From positions 124,001 to 188,000 of the forward strand of contig CANGBC010000001.1 of assembly GCA_947452005.1 (NCBI GenBank): a stretch of DNA of 64,000 bases, written 5' to 3'. The notes beneath the pieces were generated by a model. That model was not told the origin of the DNA. It made no database searches and worked only from the letters and a program-made list of their open reading frames with translations. Positions 47,485 through 56,966 of this stretch are shown piece by piece. The DNA is from Beijerinckiaceae bacterium (GTDB lineage: Bacteria; Pseudomonadota; Alphaproteobacteria; Rhizobiales; Beijerinckiaceae). Every line of letters starts with the position of its first letter. The first letter of the stretch is position 1. Both the position numbers and the translations under genes were made by a program.

Positions 47485-49005
47485 ATGCTTAAGCCACGTC
47501 TCGATTCCGTTCATGCCTCGCGCGCTGCGGACAATTCTGACGCTACCGTTGCCATGGATTATTCCGAGGCTTGGCAACGCGTATGCCGTCGTCTTCGCGC
47601 CGAACTGGGTGAAGATGTTTTCAATTCTTGGTTCGGCCGTCTCGAGCTCGACGAAGTGCATGACGATGTCGCGCGCTTGTCAGTGCCCACGAAATTTTTG
47701 AAGAGCTGGATCCAGTCGCACTATACGGATCGCATTCTGGCGACCGTTTCGGCTGAAATGCCTGGCATCGTCTCGTTGGTCGTGTCTGTGCGCACATCAG
47801 GGCGTGTCGTCGCCCAGCGCGCGGTTGAGCCAGCCACCCTGCGCGCTGATGAGGCTGCGCCTCGCAGCACAGCCAGCCTTTTCGCCCCGCCGAGCGCTCT
47901 TTCAGCCCGACGCGATGCCGACACCGCGCACCGCGACGCCAAGCATGGCGAAAGCGAGGCCTTGGGTGGCTCGCCTCTGGATCGCCGCCTGACCTTTTCG
48001 ACCTTCCTGGTTGGCAAATCGAACCAGCTCGCCCATGCCGCCGCCCAGCGCGTGGCGCAGGCACCGGCTTCCGAGCTGCCGATCTACAATCCGCTCTACG
48101 TCCATGCCTCCGTGGGTCTGGGTAAAACCCACCTTATTCAGGCTGTTGCCCATAATGCGACAGAGGCTGGCCGTCGGGTCATCTATCTGACGGCTGAGAA
48201 GTTCATGTACGGTTTCGTTTCCGCGCTGAAGGCGCAGACGGCCATTGCTTTTAAGGAAAAGCTGCGCGCGATTGATGTTCTGGTCATCGATGACGTCCAG
48301 TTCCTCCAGGGCAAGTCGATCCAGCAGGAATTCTGTCACACGCTGAATGCGCTGATTGATGCGGGTCGTCAGGTTGTTATCGCCGCTGATCGTCCGCCAT
48401 CTGATCTGGAGAGCCTTGATGAGCGGGTGCGCTCGCGTTTGGCCGGTGGCCTGTGCGTTGAAATGGGCTCGCTCGACGAAGCCTTGCGCGTGAAAATTCT
48501 GGAAACGCGAATTGCTGCTGCACGGATCTCGCAGCCAACCTTCGAGGTTCCCGCGCCCGTGATCACCTTTGTTGCTCGCTCGATCCAGACCAATGGTCGT
48601 GATCTTGATGGCGCTGTGAATCGCTTGCTTGCACATGTCACTTTGACAGGTGCGCCCCTCTCGGTTGAGACGGCAGAAACCGCTATCCGCGATCTCGTGC
48701 GCACACGCGAACCCAAGCGCGTCAAGATTGAAGACATCCAGAAACTTGTCGCCACGCATTTCAATGTCAGCCGCGCCGATATTTTGTCGTCACGCCGTAC
48801 AGCAACCGTTGTGCGCCCGCGACAGATCGCCATGTATCTGGCGAAAGTGCTCACACTTCGTTCGCTGCCAGAAATTGGGCGTCGCTTTGGTGGCCGTGAT
48901 CACACGACCGTCCTTCATGCCGTGCGCAAGATCGAAGGTCTGGCGAATAATGACGGACAGCTCAATGAAGAGCTCGAACTCCTCAAGCGCATGCTGATGG
49001 ATTGA
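47485..49005 (+). CDS. dnaA: chromosomal replication initiator protein DnaA
   Basis: AAA+ initiator that binds DnaA boxes and opens oriC. ATG 47485 (GAGAAG upstream) gives 506 residues. Domain I starts about 22 ([17 protein letters not shown]), then a linker. Domain III has Walker A with K214 (GLGKTHL) and Walker [10 protein letters not shown]. Domain IV carries the DnaA signature [15 protein letters not shown]. The in-frame ATG 47548 is a possible alternative but has no ribosome site. dnaA lies about 42 kb from the predicted oriC, separation being usual in alphaproteobacteria. Confidence 0.97.
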   Translation: MLKPRLDSVHASRAADNSDATVAMDYSEAWQRVCRRLRAELGEDVFNSWFGRLELDEVHDDVARLSVPTKFLKSWIQSHYTDRILATVSAEMPGIVSLVVSVRTSGRVVAQRAVEPATLRADEAAPRSTASLFAPPSALSARRDADTAHRDAKHGESEALGGSPLDRRLTFSTFLVGKSNQLAHAAAQRVAQAPASELPIYNPLYVHASVGLGKTHLIQAVAHNATEAGRRVIYLTAEKFMYGFVSALKAQTAIAFKEKLRAIDVLVIDDVQFLQGKSIQQEFCHTLNALIDAGRQVVIAADRPPSDLESLDERVRSRLAGGLCVEMGSLDEALRVKILETRIAAARISQPTFEVPAPVITFVARSIQTNGRDLDGAVNRLLAHVTLTGAPLSVETAETAIRDLVRTREPKRVKIEDIQKLVATHFNVSRADILSSRRTATVVRPRQIAMYLAKVLTLRSLPEIGRRFGGRDHTTVLHAVRKIEGLANNDGQLNEELELLKRMLMD

Positions 49006-49029
49006 TCCATCGCGCTTTCTCAAAAAGAA

Positions 49030-49059
49030 AAAGGCCGCTCCTAGGAGCGGCCTTTTTTT
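49030..49059. terminator. terminator between dnaA and typA
   Basis: AAAGGCCGCTCC and GGAGCGGCCTTT form a perfect 12-bp stem around TA (49030-49055) followed by T-run; it serves dnaA and, through the upstream A-run, probably also convergent typA. Confidence 0.88.
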
Positions 49060-49078
49060 ATTCTCGGATCTGAGTGGC

Positions 49079-50902
49079 TCAGACCGCACCATCCTTGGAA
49101 CGTTCGGCGCGCTTGCGATCGTTAGGATCGAGGAAACCCTTGCGCAGACGGATCGACTTCGGAGTCACTTCAACGCGCTCGTCGTCTTCGATGTAAGCCA
49201 GCGCTTTTTCCAGCGTCATGCGGATCGGCGGGGTGAGGCGCACCGCTTCATCCTTGCTCTGTGTACGAATATTGGTGAGCTGCTTACCCTTGAGGACGTT
49301 GATCTCCAGGTCATTCTCACGAGTGTGCTCGCCAACGATCATGCCGCGGTACACTTTCCAGCCGGGCTCAATCATCATCGGACCGCGATCTTCCAGCTTC
49401 CACATGGCATAGGCGACAGCTTCGCCCTGTTCATTGGAAATCAGCACGCCATTGCGACGGCCCTGAATGTCGCCCTTGTGCGGGGCATATTCATGGAACA
49501 GGCGGTTCATGATCGCCGTGCCCTTGGTATCGGTGAGCAATTCGCCCTGATAACCAATCAGGCCGCGCGTCGGCGCATGGAACACGAGACGCAGGCGATT
49601 GCCGCCCGAGGGACGCATTTCAAGCAAATCTGCCTTGCGTTCAGCCATTTTCTGCACGACGACGCCGGAATGTTCTTCATCCACGTCGATCACGACTTCT
49701 TCGATGGGCTCAAGAACCGTGCCGTCCTCGGCGCGCTGGAACACCACGCGCGGACGCGAGATGCTGAGCTCGAAGCCTTCGCGGCGCATCGTTTCAATCA
49801 GAATGCCGAGCTGCAATTCGCCGCGACCCGAGACGATGAAATTGTCGCCCGTTGGCGAATCTTCGACGCGCAAGGCAACATTGCCTTCGGCTTCTTTGTA
49901 GAGGCGCGCACGGATCATGCGGCTCGTCACCTTGTCGCCTTCGGTTCCGGCGAGTGGGCTGTCATTGACCATGAAGGTCATCGACAAGGTCGGCGGATCA
50001 ATCGGTTGCGCCTGCAAAGGCACGGTGACATCCATCGCGCAAAGCGTGTCGGCGACGTTGAATTTTTCGAGACCCGCGATGGCAACAATGTCGCCGGCTT
50101 CTGCTTCGTCAATCGGCTGGCGCTCGATGCCGCGGAAGGCGAGAATTTTTGAAATACGACCCTGCTCGACGATTTTGCCTTCGCGATCCAGAACCTTGAC
50201 CTGCTGATTGGGCTTCACAGATCCTGCGAACACGCGGCCTGTGACCATGCGGCCGAGATAGGGGTTGGCTTCGAGAAGCGTGCCGAGCAAGCGGAACGAT
50301 CCCTCTTCGATCTTAGGTTCTGCAACATGCTTGAGCACGATGTCGAACAAAGCAGCCATGCCCTGATCCTGCGGACCATCGGGAGAATCGGCGACCCAGC
50401 CTTGCTTGGCTGAGCCGTAAATGATCGGGAAGTCGAGCTGCTCGTCGGTTGCGTCGAGCGCGGCGAACAGATCGAACACTTCGTTGACGACTTCGGTCAC
50501 GCGCGCGTCTGGGCGATCCACCTTGTTGATGCAGACGATCGGCTTGAGACCAATCTTCAGCGCCTTGCCGACAACGAATTTCGTCTGCGGCATCGGGCCT
50601 TCAGCAGCGTCAACGAGCACGATGGCGCTATCGACCATCGAGAGAATGCGCTCCACTTCGCCACCGAAGTCGGCGTGGCCTGGTGTGTCGACGATGTTGA
50701 TGCGCACGTCTTTCCAAACCACCGAAGTAGCCTTGGCAAGAATGGTAATGCCGCGCTCTTTTTCCAGATCGTTGGAATCCATCACGCGTTCAGCCACGCG
50801 CTGGTTGTCGCGGAATGCACCCGACTGCTGGAGGAGCTTGTCGACGAGCGTGGTCTTGCCGTGGTCAACGTGGGCGATGATGGCGATATTACGCAGTTTC
50901 AT
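49079..50902 (-). CDS. typA: ribosome-associated translational GTPase TypA/BipA
   Basis: GTPase that binds the 70S ribosome and acts in 50S assembly and stress response. From ATG 50902 it has 607 residues, the family length; the frame is open 56 codons further upstream. G1 AHVDHGKT (10-17), [15 protein letters not shown]3 [16 protein letters not shown] and G4 NKVD are present, followed by elongation-factor-like domains and the BipA C-terminal domain. It lies downstream of argG on the same strand. Confidence 0.97.
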   Translation of the reverse strand: MKLRNIAIIAHVDHGKTTLVDKLLQQSGAFRDNQRVAERVMDSNDLEKERGITILAKATSVVWKDVRINIVDTPGHADFGGEVERILSMVDSAIVLVDAAEGPMPQTKFVVGKALKIGLKPIVCINKVDRPDARVTEVVNEVFDLFAALDATDEQLDFPIIYGSAKQGWVADSPDGPQDQGMAALFDIVLKHVAEPKIEEGSFRLLGTLLEANPYLGRMVTGRVFAGSVKPNQQVKVLDREGKIVEQGRISKILAFRGIERQPIDEAEAGDIVAIAGLEKFNVADTLCAMDVTVPLQAQPIDPPTLSMTFMVNDSPLAGTEGDKVTSRMIRARLYKEAEGNVALRVEDSPTGDNFIVSGRGELQLGILIETMRREGFELSISRPRVVFQRAEDGTVLEPIEEVVIDVDEEHSGVVVQKMAERKADLLEMRPSGGNRLRLVFHAPTRGLIGYQGELLTDTKGTAIMNRLFHEYAPHKGDIQGRRNGVLISNEQGEAVAYAMWKLEDRGPMMIEPGWKVYRGMIVGEHTRENDLEINVLKGKQLTNIRTQSKDEAVRLTPPIRMTLEKALAYIEDDERVEVTPKSIRLRKGFLDPNDRKRAERSKDGAV

Positions 50903-51092
50903 GGGCCTGCCAGTGTTTGGGATCGGCGCCCCGGACATCCGGCGACGGCATAAACGATTTTGCAGGCCCGGTTTTGAACTGGGCGGGCAACTCGCGATCT
51001 TGTGGAAACGAGACGGCCAGAGGCCGGTTTGCGCGCTGAATACACGAAATCCGGGCTCTTGTGAACCCAAACCGACGATCCGCGGAGATGAA

Positions 51093-51119
51093 AAAGGCCC
51101 CGTTTTCGGCGGGGCCTTT
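51093..51119 (-). terminator. terminator after argG
   Basis: On the minus strand AAAGGCCCCG and CGGGGCCTTT (51119-51110 and 51102-51093) form a 10-bp stem with a 7-nt loop, then a T-run (complement of 51091-51095), 11 bp after the argG stop. Confidence 0.85.
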
Positions 51120-51129
51120 GATTTTCAGC

Positions 51130-52362
51130 TTAGCCGCGCTTGTTGCGCTTGCCCAAAGTGCGCAGACGCAGGGCATTGAGCTTGATGAAGCCCGCAGCAT
51201 CGAGGTGATCATAGGCGACGGCGCCTTCCTCGAAGGTGACGAGATCCTGATCATAGAGCGAATAAGGAGACTGGCGCCCAACCACGCGGGCGGTGCCCTT
51301 GTAGAGCTTCAGGCGGACGGTGCCCGTCACGTGCTCTTGGCTCTTGTCGATCAGAGCCTGCAGCATTTCGCGTTCTGGCGAGAACCAGAAGCCGTTGTAG
51401 ATCAGCTCGGCATATTTGGGCATGAGCTCATCCTTCAGATGAGCTGCGCCACGGTCGAGCGTGATGGATTCAATGCCGCGATGGGCCGCCAGCAGGATCG
51501 TGCCGCCCGGGGTTTCGTAAACGCCGCGTGACTTCATGCCGACATAGCGGTTTTCGACGAGATCAAGGCGGCCAATGCCATTGGCTTTGCCAAGCTCATT
51601 GAGCTTCGTCAAAAGGGTGGCGGGCGACATTCTCTCGCCATTGACTGCCACCGCATCGCCCTTTTCAAAGTCGATGGTGATTTCGGTCACAACATCTGGC
51701 GCATCTTCAGGCGCGATCGTGCGCATGTGGACATATTCCGGGGGCTCGACCCACGGATCTTCCAACACTTTGCCTTCTGAAGATGAGTGCAGCAGATTGG
51801 CGTCAACCGAGAAAGGTGCCTCGCCCCGCTTGTCTTTTGAAATCGGGATCTGGTTTTCTTCGGCAAAAGCAATCAGCGCTTCGCGGCTTTTGAAATCCCA
51901 TTCGCGCCACGGCGCGATCACCTTGATGTCGGGCTCAAGAGCGTAATAGCCGAGCTCGAAACGCACCTGATCATTACCCTTGCCGGTGGCGCCGTGTGAG
52001 ACGGCGTCCGCACCAACTTTGCGGGCGATTTCGATTTGCTTCTTGGCGATGAGCGGGCGGGCAATCGATGTGCCCAGCAGGTACAGCCCTTCATAGAGCG
52101 CATTGGCGCGGAACATCGGGAAGACGTAATCGCGGATGAATTCCTCGCGCAGGTCTTCGATGAAAATATGTTCCGGCTTGATGCCGAGCAGCTCAGCCTT
52201 TTTGCGGGCTGGTTCCAGCTCTTCGCCCTGACCCAGATCTGCCGTGAAGGTCACGACTTCGCAATTATAGGTCGTCTGCAGCCATTTCAGGATGATGGAC
52301 GTGTCGAGACCGCCCGAATAGGCGAGGACTACGCGTTTGACGTCTTTGATGGGTCGGGACAT
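51130..52362 (-). CDS. argG: argininosuccinate synthase
   Basis: Condenses citrulline and aspartate with ATP to argininosuccinate in arginine synthesis. The 410-residue protein has the PP-loop [12 protein letters not shown] (about 11-22), then [18 protein letters not shown] (about 117-134) and a C-terminal [19 protein letters not shown] (about 358-376). Length is typical. It is monocistronic with its own terminator. Confidence 0.97.
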   Translation of the reverse strand: MSRPIKDVKRVVLAYSGGLDTSIILKWLQTTYNCEVVTFTADLGQGEELEPARKKAELLGIKPEHIFIEDLREEFIRDYVFPMFRANALYEGLYLLGTSIARPLIAKKQIEIARKVGADAVSHGATGKGNDQVRFELGYYALEPDIKVIAPWREWDFKSREALIAFAEENQIPISKDKRGEAPFSVDANLLHSSSEGKVLEDPWVEPPEYVHMRTIAPEDAPDVVTEITIDFEKGDAVAVNGERMSPATLLTKLNELGKANGIGRLDLVENRYVGMKSRGVYETPGGTILLAAHRGIESITLDRGAAHLKDELMPKYAELIYNGFWFSPEREMLQALIDKSQEHVTGTVRLKLYKGTARVVGRQSPYSLYDQDLVTFEEGAVAYDHLDAAGFIKLNALRLRTLGKRNKRG

Positions 52363-52431
52363 GGGCGGCTCTTGTCGCAGAGTGAGGAGGCGGGCGTGAA
52401 GGCGGGTTTGGCCCGGCTTGATCGCGGCGGA

Positions 52432-53127
52432 CTATAGAGCCGCGTCTGTGTCGCGCAAGTCAGATTCCACGCACTTTCGGGGCCAGAAAAGCCGATAAAG
52501 CCCCAGCACGATCAGGATCGTGAACAGGCCCGCAAAAAGCGTGTCGGACAGATAATGCCCGCCAAAGGCGATGCGAAGCGCACTGGTGGCGGCTCCAAAG
52601 CTCAGCGCGGCCACAATAGCCAGAGGGCGAACCGGTGGGGGCGTCAGCAGCGCTGGGGCCAGCGTCCAGAAAGCCGAGGCCGCTTCACCCGAGACAAAAG
52701 AGCAGTTGCGCGCGCATTGCCCGTCAAACCGAAACCAGGGGCGAAATTCCCATTTGCCGCCCATTTCTAGCGTCTGAACGGGCCTGGGGCGGTGTGAATG
52801 GTCTTTCAGGACCAGATTGACCACAAGACCGGGGCCGAGCGCCAGCGACAGGCAAAGAAAGACGACTGCCCGCCCTGAGGGCGACCATGGGTGCGTGAAC
52901 CCGACCAGGCTCAAGACCCAGGCTAAAATGGCCAAGGCGGGAAGACAGAGCGGTGCACCATAGAAAATGCTGCGCAGCATTTCCCCGGTCGGCGTCTGAC
53001 CGATGAAGCCCGCCCCCTCCTGCCAGAACAGGCGGGCCACAGAGAGATCGAGCTCCGGCGCGAGGCCGAAGATGAGGCCTGTCAGGATGGACAGGGCCAA
53101 GGCGATCAGGAGAGCGTTTCTCAGCAC
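52432..53127 (-). CDS. PAP2 family phosphatase, lipid-phosphatase-like
   Basis: A 231-residue membrane protein with about six helices. It has the PAP2 acid-phosphatase motifs KDHSHRPRP (about 107-115, KX6RP), CSFVSGEAAS (about 142-151) in the place of PSGH, and RIAFGGHYLSD (about 184-194, SRX5HX3D-like). It may act on lipid A or undecaprenyl phosphates by analogy with LpxE-type enzymes. The middle motif has E where most PAP2 enzymes have the catalytic His of PSGH. It is divergent from the ThiF-like gene. Confidence 0.82.
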   Translation of the reverse strand: MLRNALLIALALSILTGLIFGLAPELDLSVARLFWQEGAGFIGQTPTGEMLRSIFYGAPLCLPALAILAWVLSLVGFTHPWSPSGRAVVFLCLSLALGPGLVVNLVLKDHSHRPRPVQTLEMGGKWEFRPWFRFDGQCARNCSFVSGEAASAFWTLAPALLTPPPVRPLAIVAALSFGAATSALRIAFGGHYLSDTLFAGLFTILIVLGLYRLFWPRKCVESDLRDTDAAL

Positions 53128-53235
53128 AGGCGCGGCCAGTTGGGGATCAGGTCCAGCCCTTCTAGAGGTCAGCCGCCACGAAGAGAAGTCCCTCCACGCT
53201 TGCTCTCACTCTCCCGGCTCCCTAGTTTGACGGCC

Positions 53236-54018
53236 ATGAGCTTGTCAGCAGAAGAAATCGAGCGCTACGCGCGCCACATTGTCTTGCAGGGCGTCGGCGG
53301 CCCCGGGCAGCAGAAACTCAAGGCGGCGCGGGTCCTTGTGATCGGGGCTGGCGGCCTTGGCTCCCCGGTCCTGCAATATTTGGCAGCTGCAGGGGTCGGC
53401 ATGCTGGGGATCGTCGACGACGATGACGTCGCCCTGTCCAATCTCCAGCGTCAGGTTTTGCATGGGACGCCAGATATTGGCACCCCCAAGGTCGACAGCG
53501 CGGCCCGCGCCATCGCCCGGCTGAATTCCCACGTAGAGGTCATAGGTCACCGCCAGCGGATCGATGCCGCCAATGGGCGGGACCTGGTGCGCGACTATGA
53601 TCTGGTGGTCGAGGGGTCGGACAATTTTGAGACCCGCTATGCGGTCTCCGATGCCTGCTTTTTCGAAAAGAAGCCGCTGGTCACCGCGGCGGTCGGGACC
53701 TTCGACGCCTCATTGACGACGCTGCGCCCGTTTGAGACCAATCCGAATGGCGCAAACAATCCGACTTATCGCTGTCTGTTTCCCGAGCCCCCGCCTGCGG
53801 GCACGGTGCCCGCTTGCGCTGAAGCCGGCGTCTTGGGCGCGCTCACGGGCATAGTGGGCGCGATGATGGCGCTGGAAGCGATCCGCGAAATCGTCGGGTT
53901 CGGCGAGGGTCTGACGGGACGTATCCTGCTTATCGACAGCCGTGCGATGCGCTTTGAAACGGTTCGCTATGCGTGGGACCCTGACAACTGTCTGAATGGC
54001 TCAGGAAAAGCGCCGTAA
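53236..54018 (+). CDS. ThiF/MoeB/HesA family adenylyltransferase-like protein
   Basis: Such enzymes adenylate the C-terminal glycine of ubiquitin-like sulfur carriers. The 260-residue protein has the nucleotide motif VIGAGGLGSPVLQYLAAAGVG (about 34-54), D in VDDDDVALSNLQRQ, VEGSDNFETR, and a cysteine in PACAEAGVLGAL corresponding to the catalytic position. The two CxxC zinc motifs of MoeB are missing, and there is no rhodanese domain. MoeB or ThiF function is likely but not decided; no moaD or thiS gene is nearby. Confidence 0.85.
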   Translation: MSLSAEEIERYARHIVLQGVGGPGQQKLKAARVLVIGAGGLGSPVLQYLAAAGVGMLGIVDDDDVALSNLQRQVLHGTPDIGTPKVDSAARAIARLNSHVEVIGHRQRIDAANGRDLVRDYDLVVEGSDNFETRYAVSDACFFEKKPLVTAAVGTFDASLTTLRPFETNPNGANNPTYRCLFPEPPPAGTVPACAEAGVLGALTGIVGAMMALEAIREIVGFGEGLTGRILLIDSRAMRFETVRYAWDPDNCLNGSGKAP

Positions 54019-54027
54019 GCTCACAAG

Positions 54028-54071
54028 CCATCCACAGGCTTGTACACAGAGTTGAACACAGGACATCCACC
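54028..54071 (+). repeat. phased cluster of DnaA-box-like 9-mers
   Basis: Four related 9-mers occur at 12, 12 and 11 bp spacing: CCATCCACA (54028), TTGTACACA (54040), TTGAACACA (54052) and ACATCCACC (54063). The first two match TTATCCACA at 7/9. They lie in the 164-bp gap before the DUF1993 gene. Confidence 0.5.
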
Positions 54072-54182
54072 GGCTTTCGACGGGGTTATGCCCAATTCCG
54101 AGGGATTTCATGCTGGCTTGAAGCAGCCCCAGCCATGCTTTATCGATGAAAGACCATAAAAGAAAAACGGGAGGGTTTTCGC

Positions 54183-54707
54183 ATGTCATTGTCGCTTTAT
54201 CAGGCCCATATTCCGCTCATGCTGCAAATGCTCGGCAGCCTCGCTGGCATGTGTGACAAAGCCGCAGCCCATTGCGCCGATCGCAAGATCGACCCGCAGG
54301 CTCTGCTGACCGCCCGCCTCTTCCCCAATATGTATGCTCTGCAAAAGCAAATTCAGGTGTCGACCGATTGGGTGCGCACCACCGCGTCCATGCTGTCAGG
54401 CGTTGAAGCGCAAAAGCCGCCGCACGAAGAAAAATCCTTCGATGAATTGCGCGCCCGGATTGCGGCGACCGTTGCTTTTGTAAAGGGGATCGATCCGGCC
54501 AAGATTGATGCCGCGCAGGGTCGCGAAATCACCTGGGCAACCTCAGCCAATACGCGCGTCATGCTGGGTGAAGATTTTGCGCTTCATCAGGCTATGCCGC
54601 AGTTCTTTTTTCACGTAACCACCGCCTATGCGATCTTGCGCCATAATGGCGTGGATCTCGCCAAGCGTGATTTCATGGGCGATGTGCCGCGCGTGAAATT
54701 CATCTGA
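54183..54707 (+). CDS. DUF1993 domain protein
   Basis: A 174-residue protein of the DUF1993 family, which has a four-helix DinB-like fold in some members. It begins LSLYQAHIPLMLQMLGSL, has ARLFPNMYALQKQIQ (about 43-57) and ends near FHVTTAYAILRHNGVDLAKRD. No function is known. It has GGGAGGG upstream. RidA, an aldolase and a dehydrogenase follow on the same strand. Confidence 0.85.
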   Translation: MSLSLYQAHIPLMLQMLGSLAGMCDKAAAHCADRKIDPQALLTARLFPNMYALQKQIQVSTDWVRTTASMLSGVEAQKPPHEEKSFDELRARIAATVAFVKGIDPAKIDAAQGREITWATSANTRVMLGEDFALHQAMPQFFFHVTTAYAILRHNGVDLAKRDFMGDVPRVKFI

Positions 54708-54739
54708 TTGCACAGCCTACAAAGAAAGAGACAGATCAC

Positions 54740-55090
54740 ATGACGATCAAGCGTATCGGTCCCGGCGTCCGCATGAGCAAGGCCGTGGTGCATGGCAATA
54801 CGGTTTACACCGCTGGTCAGGTCGCCGACAAAACGGTGGGCTTGAGCGTTGCGGAACAGACGCAGGAAATCGTTGATCTGATTGATGCGATTCTGGCTGA
54901 AGCGGGCACGGACAAGACAAAGATCCTGTCGGCCACGATCTATCTGTCGGACATTGCGACCTTCCCGGAAATGAATTCGATCTGGGACAAGTGGGTTGTG
55001 CAGGGACACACACCGGCGCGCGCAACGCTCGAAGCCAAGCTTGTTGGCCCGCAATATAAAGTCGAAATCGCCGTGATTGCGGCCATCTGA
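54740..55090 (+). CDS. RidA family protein (enamine/imine deaminase-like)
   Basis: RidA proteins hydrolyse reactive 2-aminoacrylate-type enamines. The 116-residue protein has VYTAGQVADK (about 23-32) and TIYLSDIATFPEMNSIWDKW (about 67-86) and ends ARATLEAKLVGPQYKVEIAV. The conserved Arg105 region of RidA appears as ARATLEAK, which fits the family. A hairpin follows the gene. Confidence 0.9.
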   Translation: MTIKRIGPGVRMSKAVVHGNTVYTAGQVADKTVGLSVAEQTQEIVDLIDAILAEAGTDKTKILSATIYLSDIATFPEMNSIWDKWVVQGHTPARATLEAKLVGPQYKVEIAVIAAI

Positions 55091-55098
55091 AAAAGGCG

Positions 55099-55117
55099 CC
55101 CCGGACAAAGTCCGGGG
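55099..55117 (+). repeat. GC-rich palindrome after the RidA gene
   Basis: CCCCGGAC-AAA-GTCCGGGG is a perfect hairpin 9 bp after the stop codon without a following T-run. Similar palindromes are often dispersed intergenic repeats in alphaproteobacteria. Confidence 0.6.
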
Positions 55118-55161
55118 CACGACAATCAAATCAAAGCCGCAAAGGCTCAGGGAGCAAACAC

Positions 55162-55860
55162 ATGACGCGCGATGAAGCCAAACAAAAACTGGTCGCTGGT
55201 GGCCATATTCTCGATGCCGCTGGTCAGGGCGATTTCACGCGCGGGCATATTTGCGTGCGTGTGCCTGATGATGCGAACCAGTTTTACATGAAGCCGCATT
55301 CTTTCGGCTTTGACGAAATGACCGTCGACAATGTCGTGACCTGCGACCTCGAAGGCAACAAGGTTGATGGATGGGCACCCCGCCATAGCGAAGTCTATAT
55401 CCATTCCGAAATTTTCAAGATGCGCCCGGATCTTAATGCCAGCATTCATACGCACCCGACCTATGCCGTCGCCTTTTCGGCACTGGGTCGTCGCATGAAA
55501 GCATTGAGCCAGCCCAGCGCGCTGTTTGTCGATAATTATGGCGTCTATACCGATTCCATCGATCTCATTCGTTCAAAAGACATGGGACATGGTGTTGCCA
55601 AGGCTCTCGGTAAATGCCCGGTTGTTTTCTTGAAAAATCATGGCGTGGTTGTTTGCGGCCCGACCATTGAAGATGCGGTGATCAGCTGCATCATGCTGGA
55701 AAACGCCTGCCAGATTCAGATGATCGCTGATGCAGCCGGTGAAACCGCTGGCGAATTCCCAATGGAAGACGTGATGGCGCTGCGCAAGAAATTGCTCAGC
55801 CCCGAACAGAACGCCATCAACTTCAAGTATCTGCAGCGTCGCGTCGAACGCGCGCGCTAA
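55162..55860 (+). CDS. class II aldolase/adducin family protein
   Basis: A 232-residue zinc aldolase-like protein. SIHTHPTYAVAFSALG (about 94-109) carries the paired zinc histidines, KNHGVVVCGPTIEDAV (about 155-170) the third, and GDFTRGHICVRVP lies near the N-terminus. FucA/AraD-type activities are possible; some relatives decarboxylate 3-oxo acids. It sits between the ridA and dehydrogenase genes, suggesting a small catabolic operon. Confidence 0.87.
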   Translation: MTRDEAKQKLVAGGHILDAAGQGDFTRGHICVRVPDDANQFYMKPHSFGFDEMTVDNVVTCDLEGNKVDGWAPRHSEVYIHSEIFKMRPDLNASIHTHPTYAVAFSALGRRMKALSQPSALFVDNYGVYTDSIDLIRSKDMGHGVAKALGKCPVVFLKNHGVVVCGPTIEDAVISCIMLENACQIQMIADAAGETAGEFPMEDVMALRKKLLSPEQNAINFKYLQRRVERAR

Positions 55861-55873
55861 GCTATATCAAAAG

Positions 55874-55897
55874 AGCGGCGGGCTTGATCCCGCCGCT
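55874..55897 (+). repeat. GC-rich palindrome after the aldolase gene
   Basis: AGCGGCGGG (55874-55882) and CCCGCCGCT (55889-55897) form a perfect 9-bp hairpin around a 6-nt loop in the gap before the dehydrogenase gene. The following sequence is A-rich on this strand, so a classical terminator is doubtful. Confidence 0.6.
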
Positions 55898-55924
55898 GTC
55901 AAAAACCAAAAGCGGGAGGCGTAG

Positions 55925-56965
55925 ATGAAGGCCATTGTCATTCGGCAATTCGGTCCCCCAGATGTCATGAAATATGAGGAGTTGCCAGATCCGGCCCCTC
56001 GTCATGGCGAGATCCGCATTGCGGTTCATGCGGCCACCGTCAATCGCGTGCTTGATGTTGCTGTGCGACGCGGCGAGCAAGCGCAGCGCGGCGTTGAACT
56101 CCCGCTGATCCCCGGTGTCGATTGTGCAGGCGTGATTGATGCCATTGGCCCTGGCGTGACCAAATTCAAAATTGGTGATCGCGTGTGCGCAGCAGGTCGC
56201 ATGCCGCTCGATCCCTGCAATGAAGACGGCACCGGCGGCACTGAGCGCAATGGCATGATGGGCATCAAGCGCCCGGGTGGTTTTGCTGAAAAAGTTTGTG
56301 TCCCGGCGAGCTCCGTTTTTGCGCTGCCTGACAAGCTTGGCTTCCACGAAGCCGCAGTTGTGATGCGCCATTGCCCAACCGCCTGGAACCTGCTCGTCAA
56401 TGTGGCCGGTCTCAAGGCTGGTGAATGGGTTCTCATCATGGGTGCCAGCGGCAATCTGGGCAGCGTTGGCATTCAGATCGCAAAGCATGTGATTGGTGCG
56501 CGTGTGATCACAACAGCCGGGTCACGTGAGCGTGCCGATTCCGGCCTCGCGCTGGGAGCTGATCATGCGATTGATTATTCGACGCAGGATTTGCGCGCCG
56601 AAGTGATGCGCATCACCGAGGGCAAGGGCGTGCATGTTCTCTATGACAATATCGCCAATCCGAAAGTTCTGCCGGACGCGTTTTTGACCTTGGGCAACAA
56701 GGGTCGCCTCGTGACAGCCGGCGCTCATGGCGGCCCGAATGTGACGATCGATTTCTTCCATCTCTATGATCACAAGATCACGATCAAGGGCATGCCCGGC
56801 TCGCGGGATGAAGATCGTCCAAAATGTTTTGCGGCTGCGGCTGAAGGCAAGATCAAAGTGCGCATTGCGCATGTCTTGCCGTTGTCGAAAGCGCCCGAGG
56901 CGCATCGCATGATGGAATCGGATGCGGGCATGGGCAAGATCGTGCTCGACCCAACGATGGGTTAA
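55925..56965 (+). CDS. zinc-binding dehydrogenase family oxidoreductase (MDR, quinone-reductase-like)
   Basis: A 346-residue medium-chain dehydrogenase/reductase. The GroES-like N-terminal domain (1-125) begins MKAIVIRQFGPPDVMKYEE and has PGVDCAGVIDAIGPGV. The NAD(P)-binding domain has VLIMGASGNLGSVGIQIAK (about 170-188) and a final IVLDPTMG. A GGGAGG ribosome site precedes it. The substrate is not evident; it fits an operon with the RidA and aldolase genes. Confidence 0.87.
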   Translation: MKAIVIRQFGPPDVMKYEELPDPAPRHGEIRIAVHAATVNRVLDVAVRRGEQAQRGVELPLIPGVDCAGVIDAIGPGVTKFKIGDRVCAAGRMPLDPCNEDGTGGTERNGMMGIKRPGGFAEKVCVPASSVFALPDKLGFHEAAVVMRHCPTAWNLLVNVAGLKAGEWVLIMGASGNLGSVGIQIAKHVIGARVITTAGSRERADSGLALGADHAIDYSTQDLRAEVMRITEGKGVHVLYDNIANPKVLPDAFLTLGNKGRLVTAGAHGGPNVTIDFFHLYDHKITIKGMPGSRDEDRPKCFAAAAEGKIKVRIAHVLPLSKAPEAHRMMESDAGMGKIVLDPTMG

Positions 56966-56966
56966 G

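Noticed and set aside
47902-48759. 285-codon minus-strand frame
   Set aside because: It is the shadow of dnaA domain III and IV, which carry the conserved motifs.
49325-50152. 275-codon plus-strand frame
   Set aside because: It is antisense to typA, whose frame matches the family over its full length.
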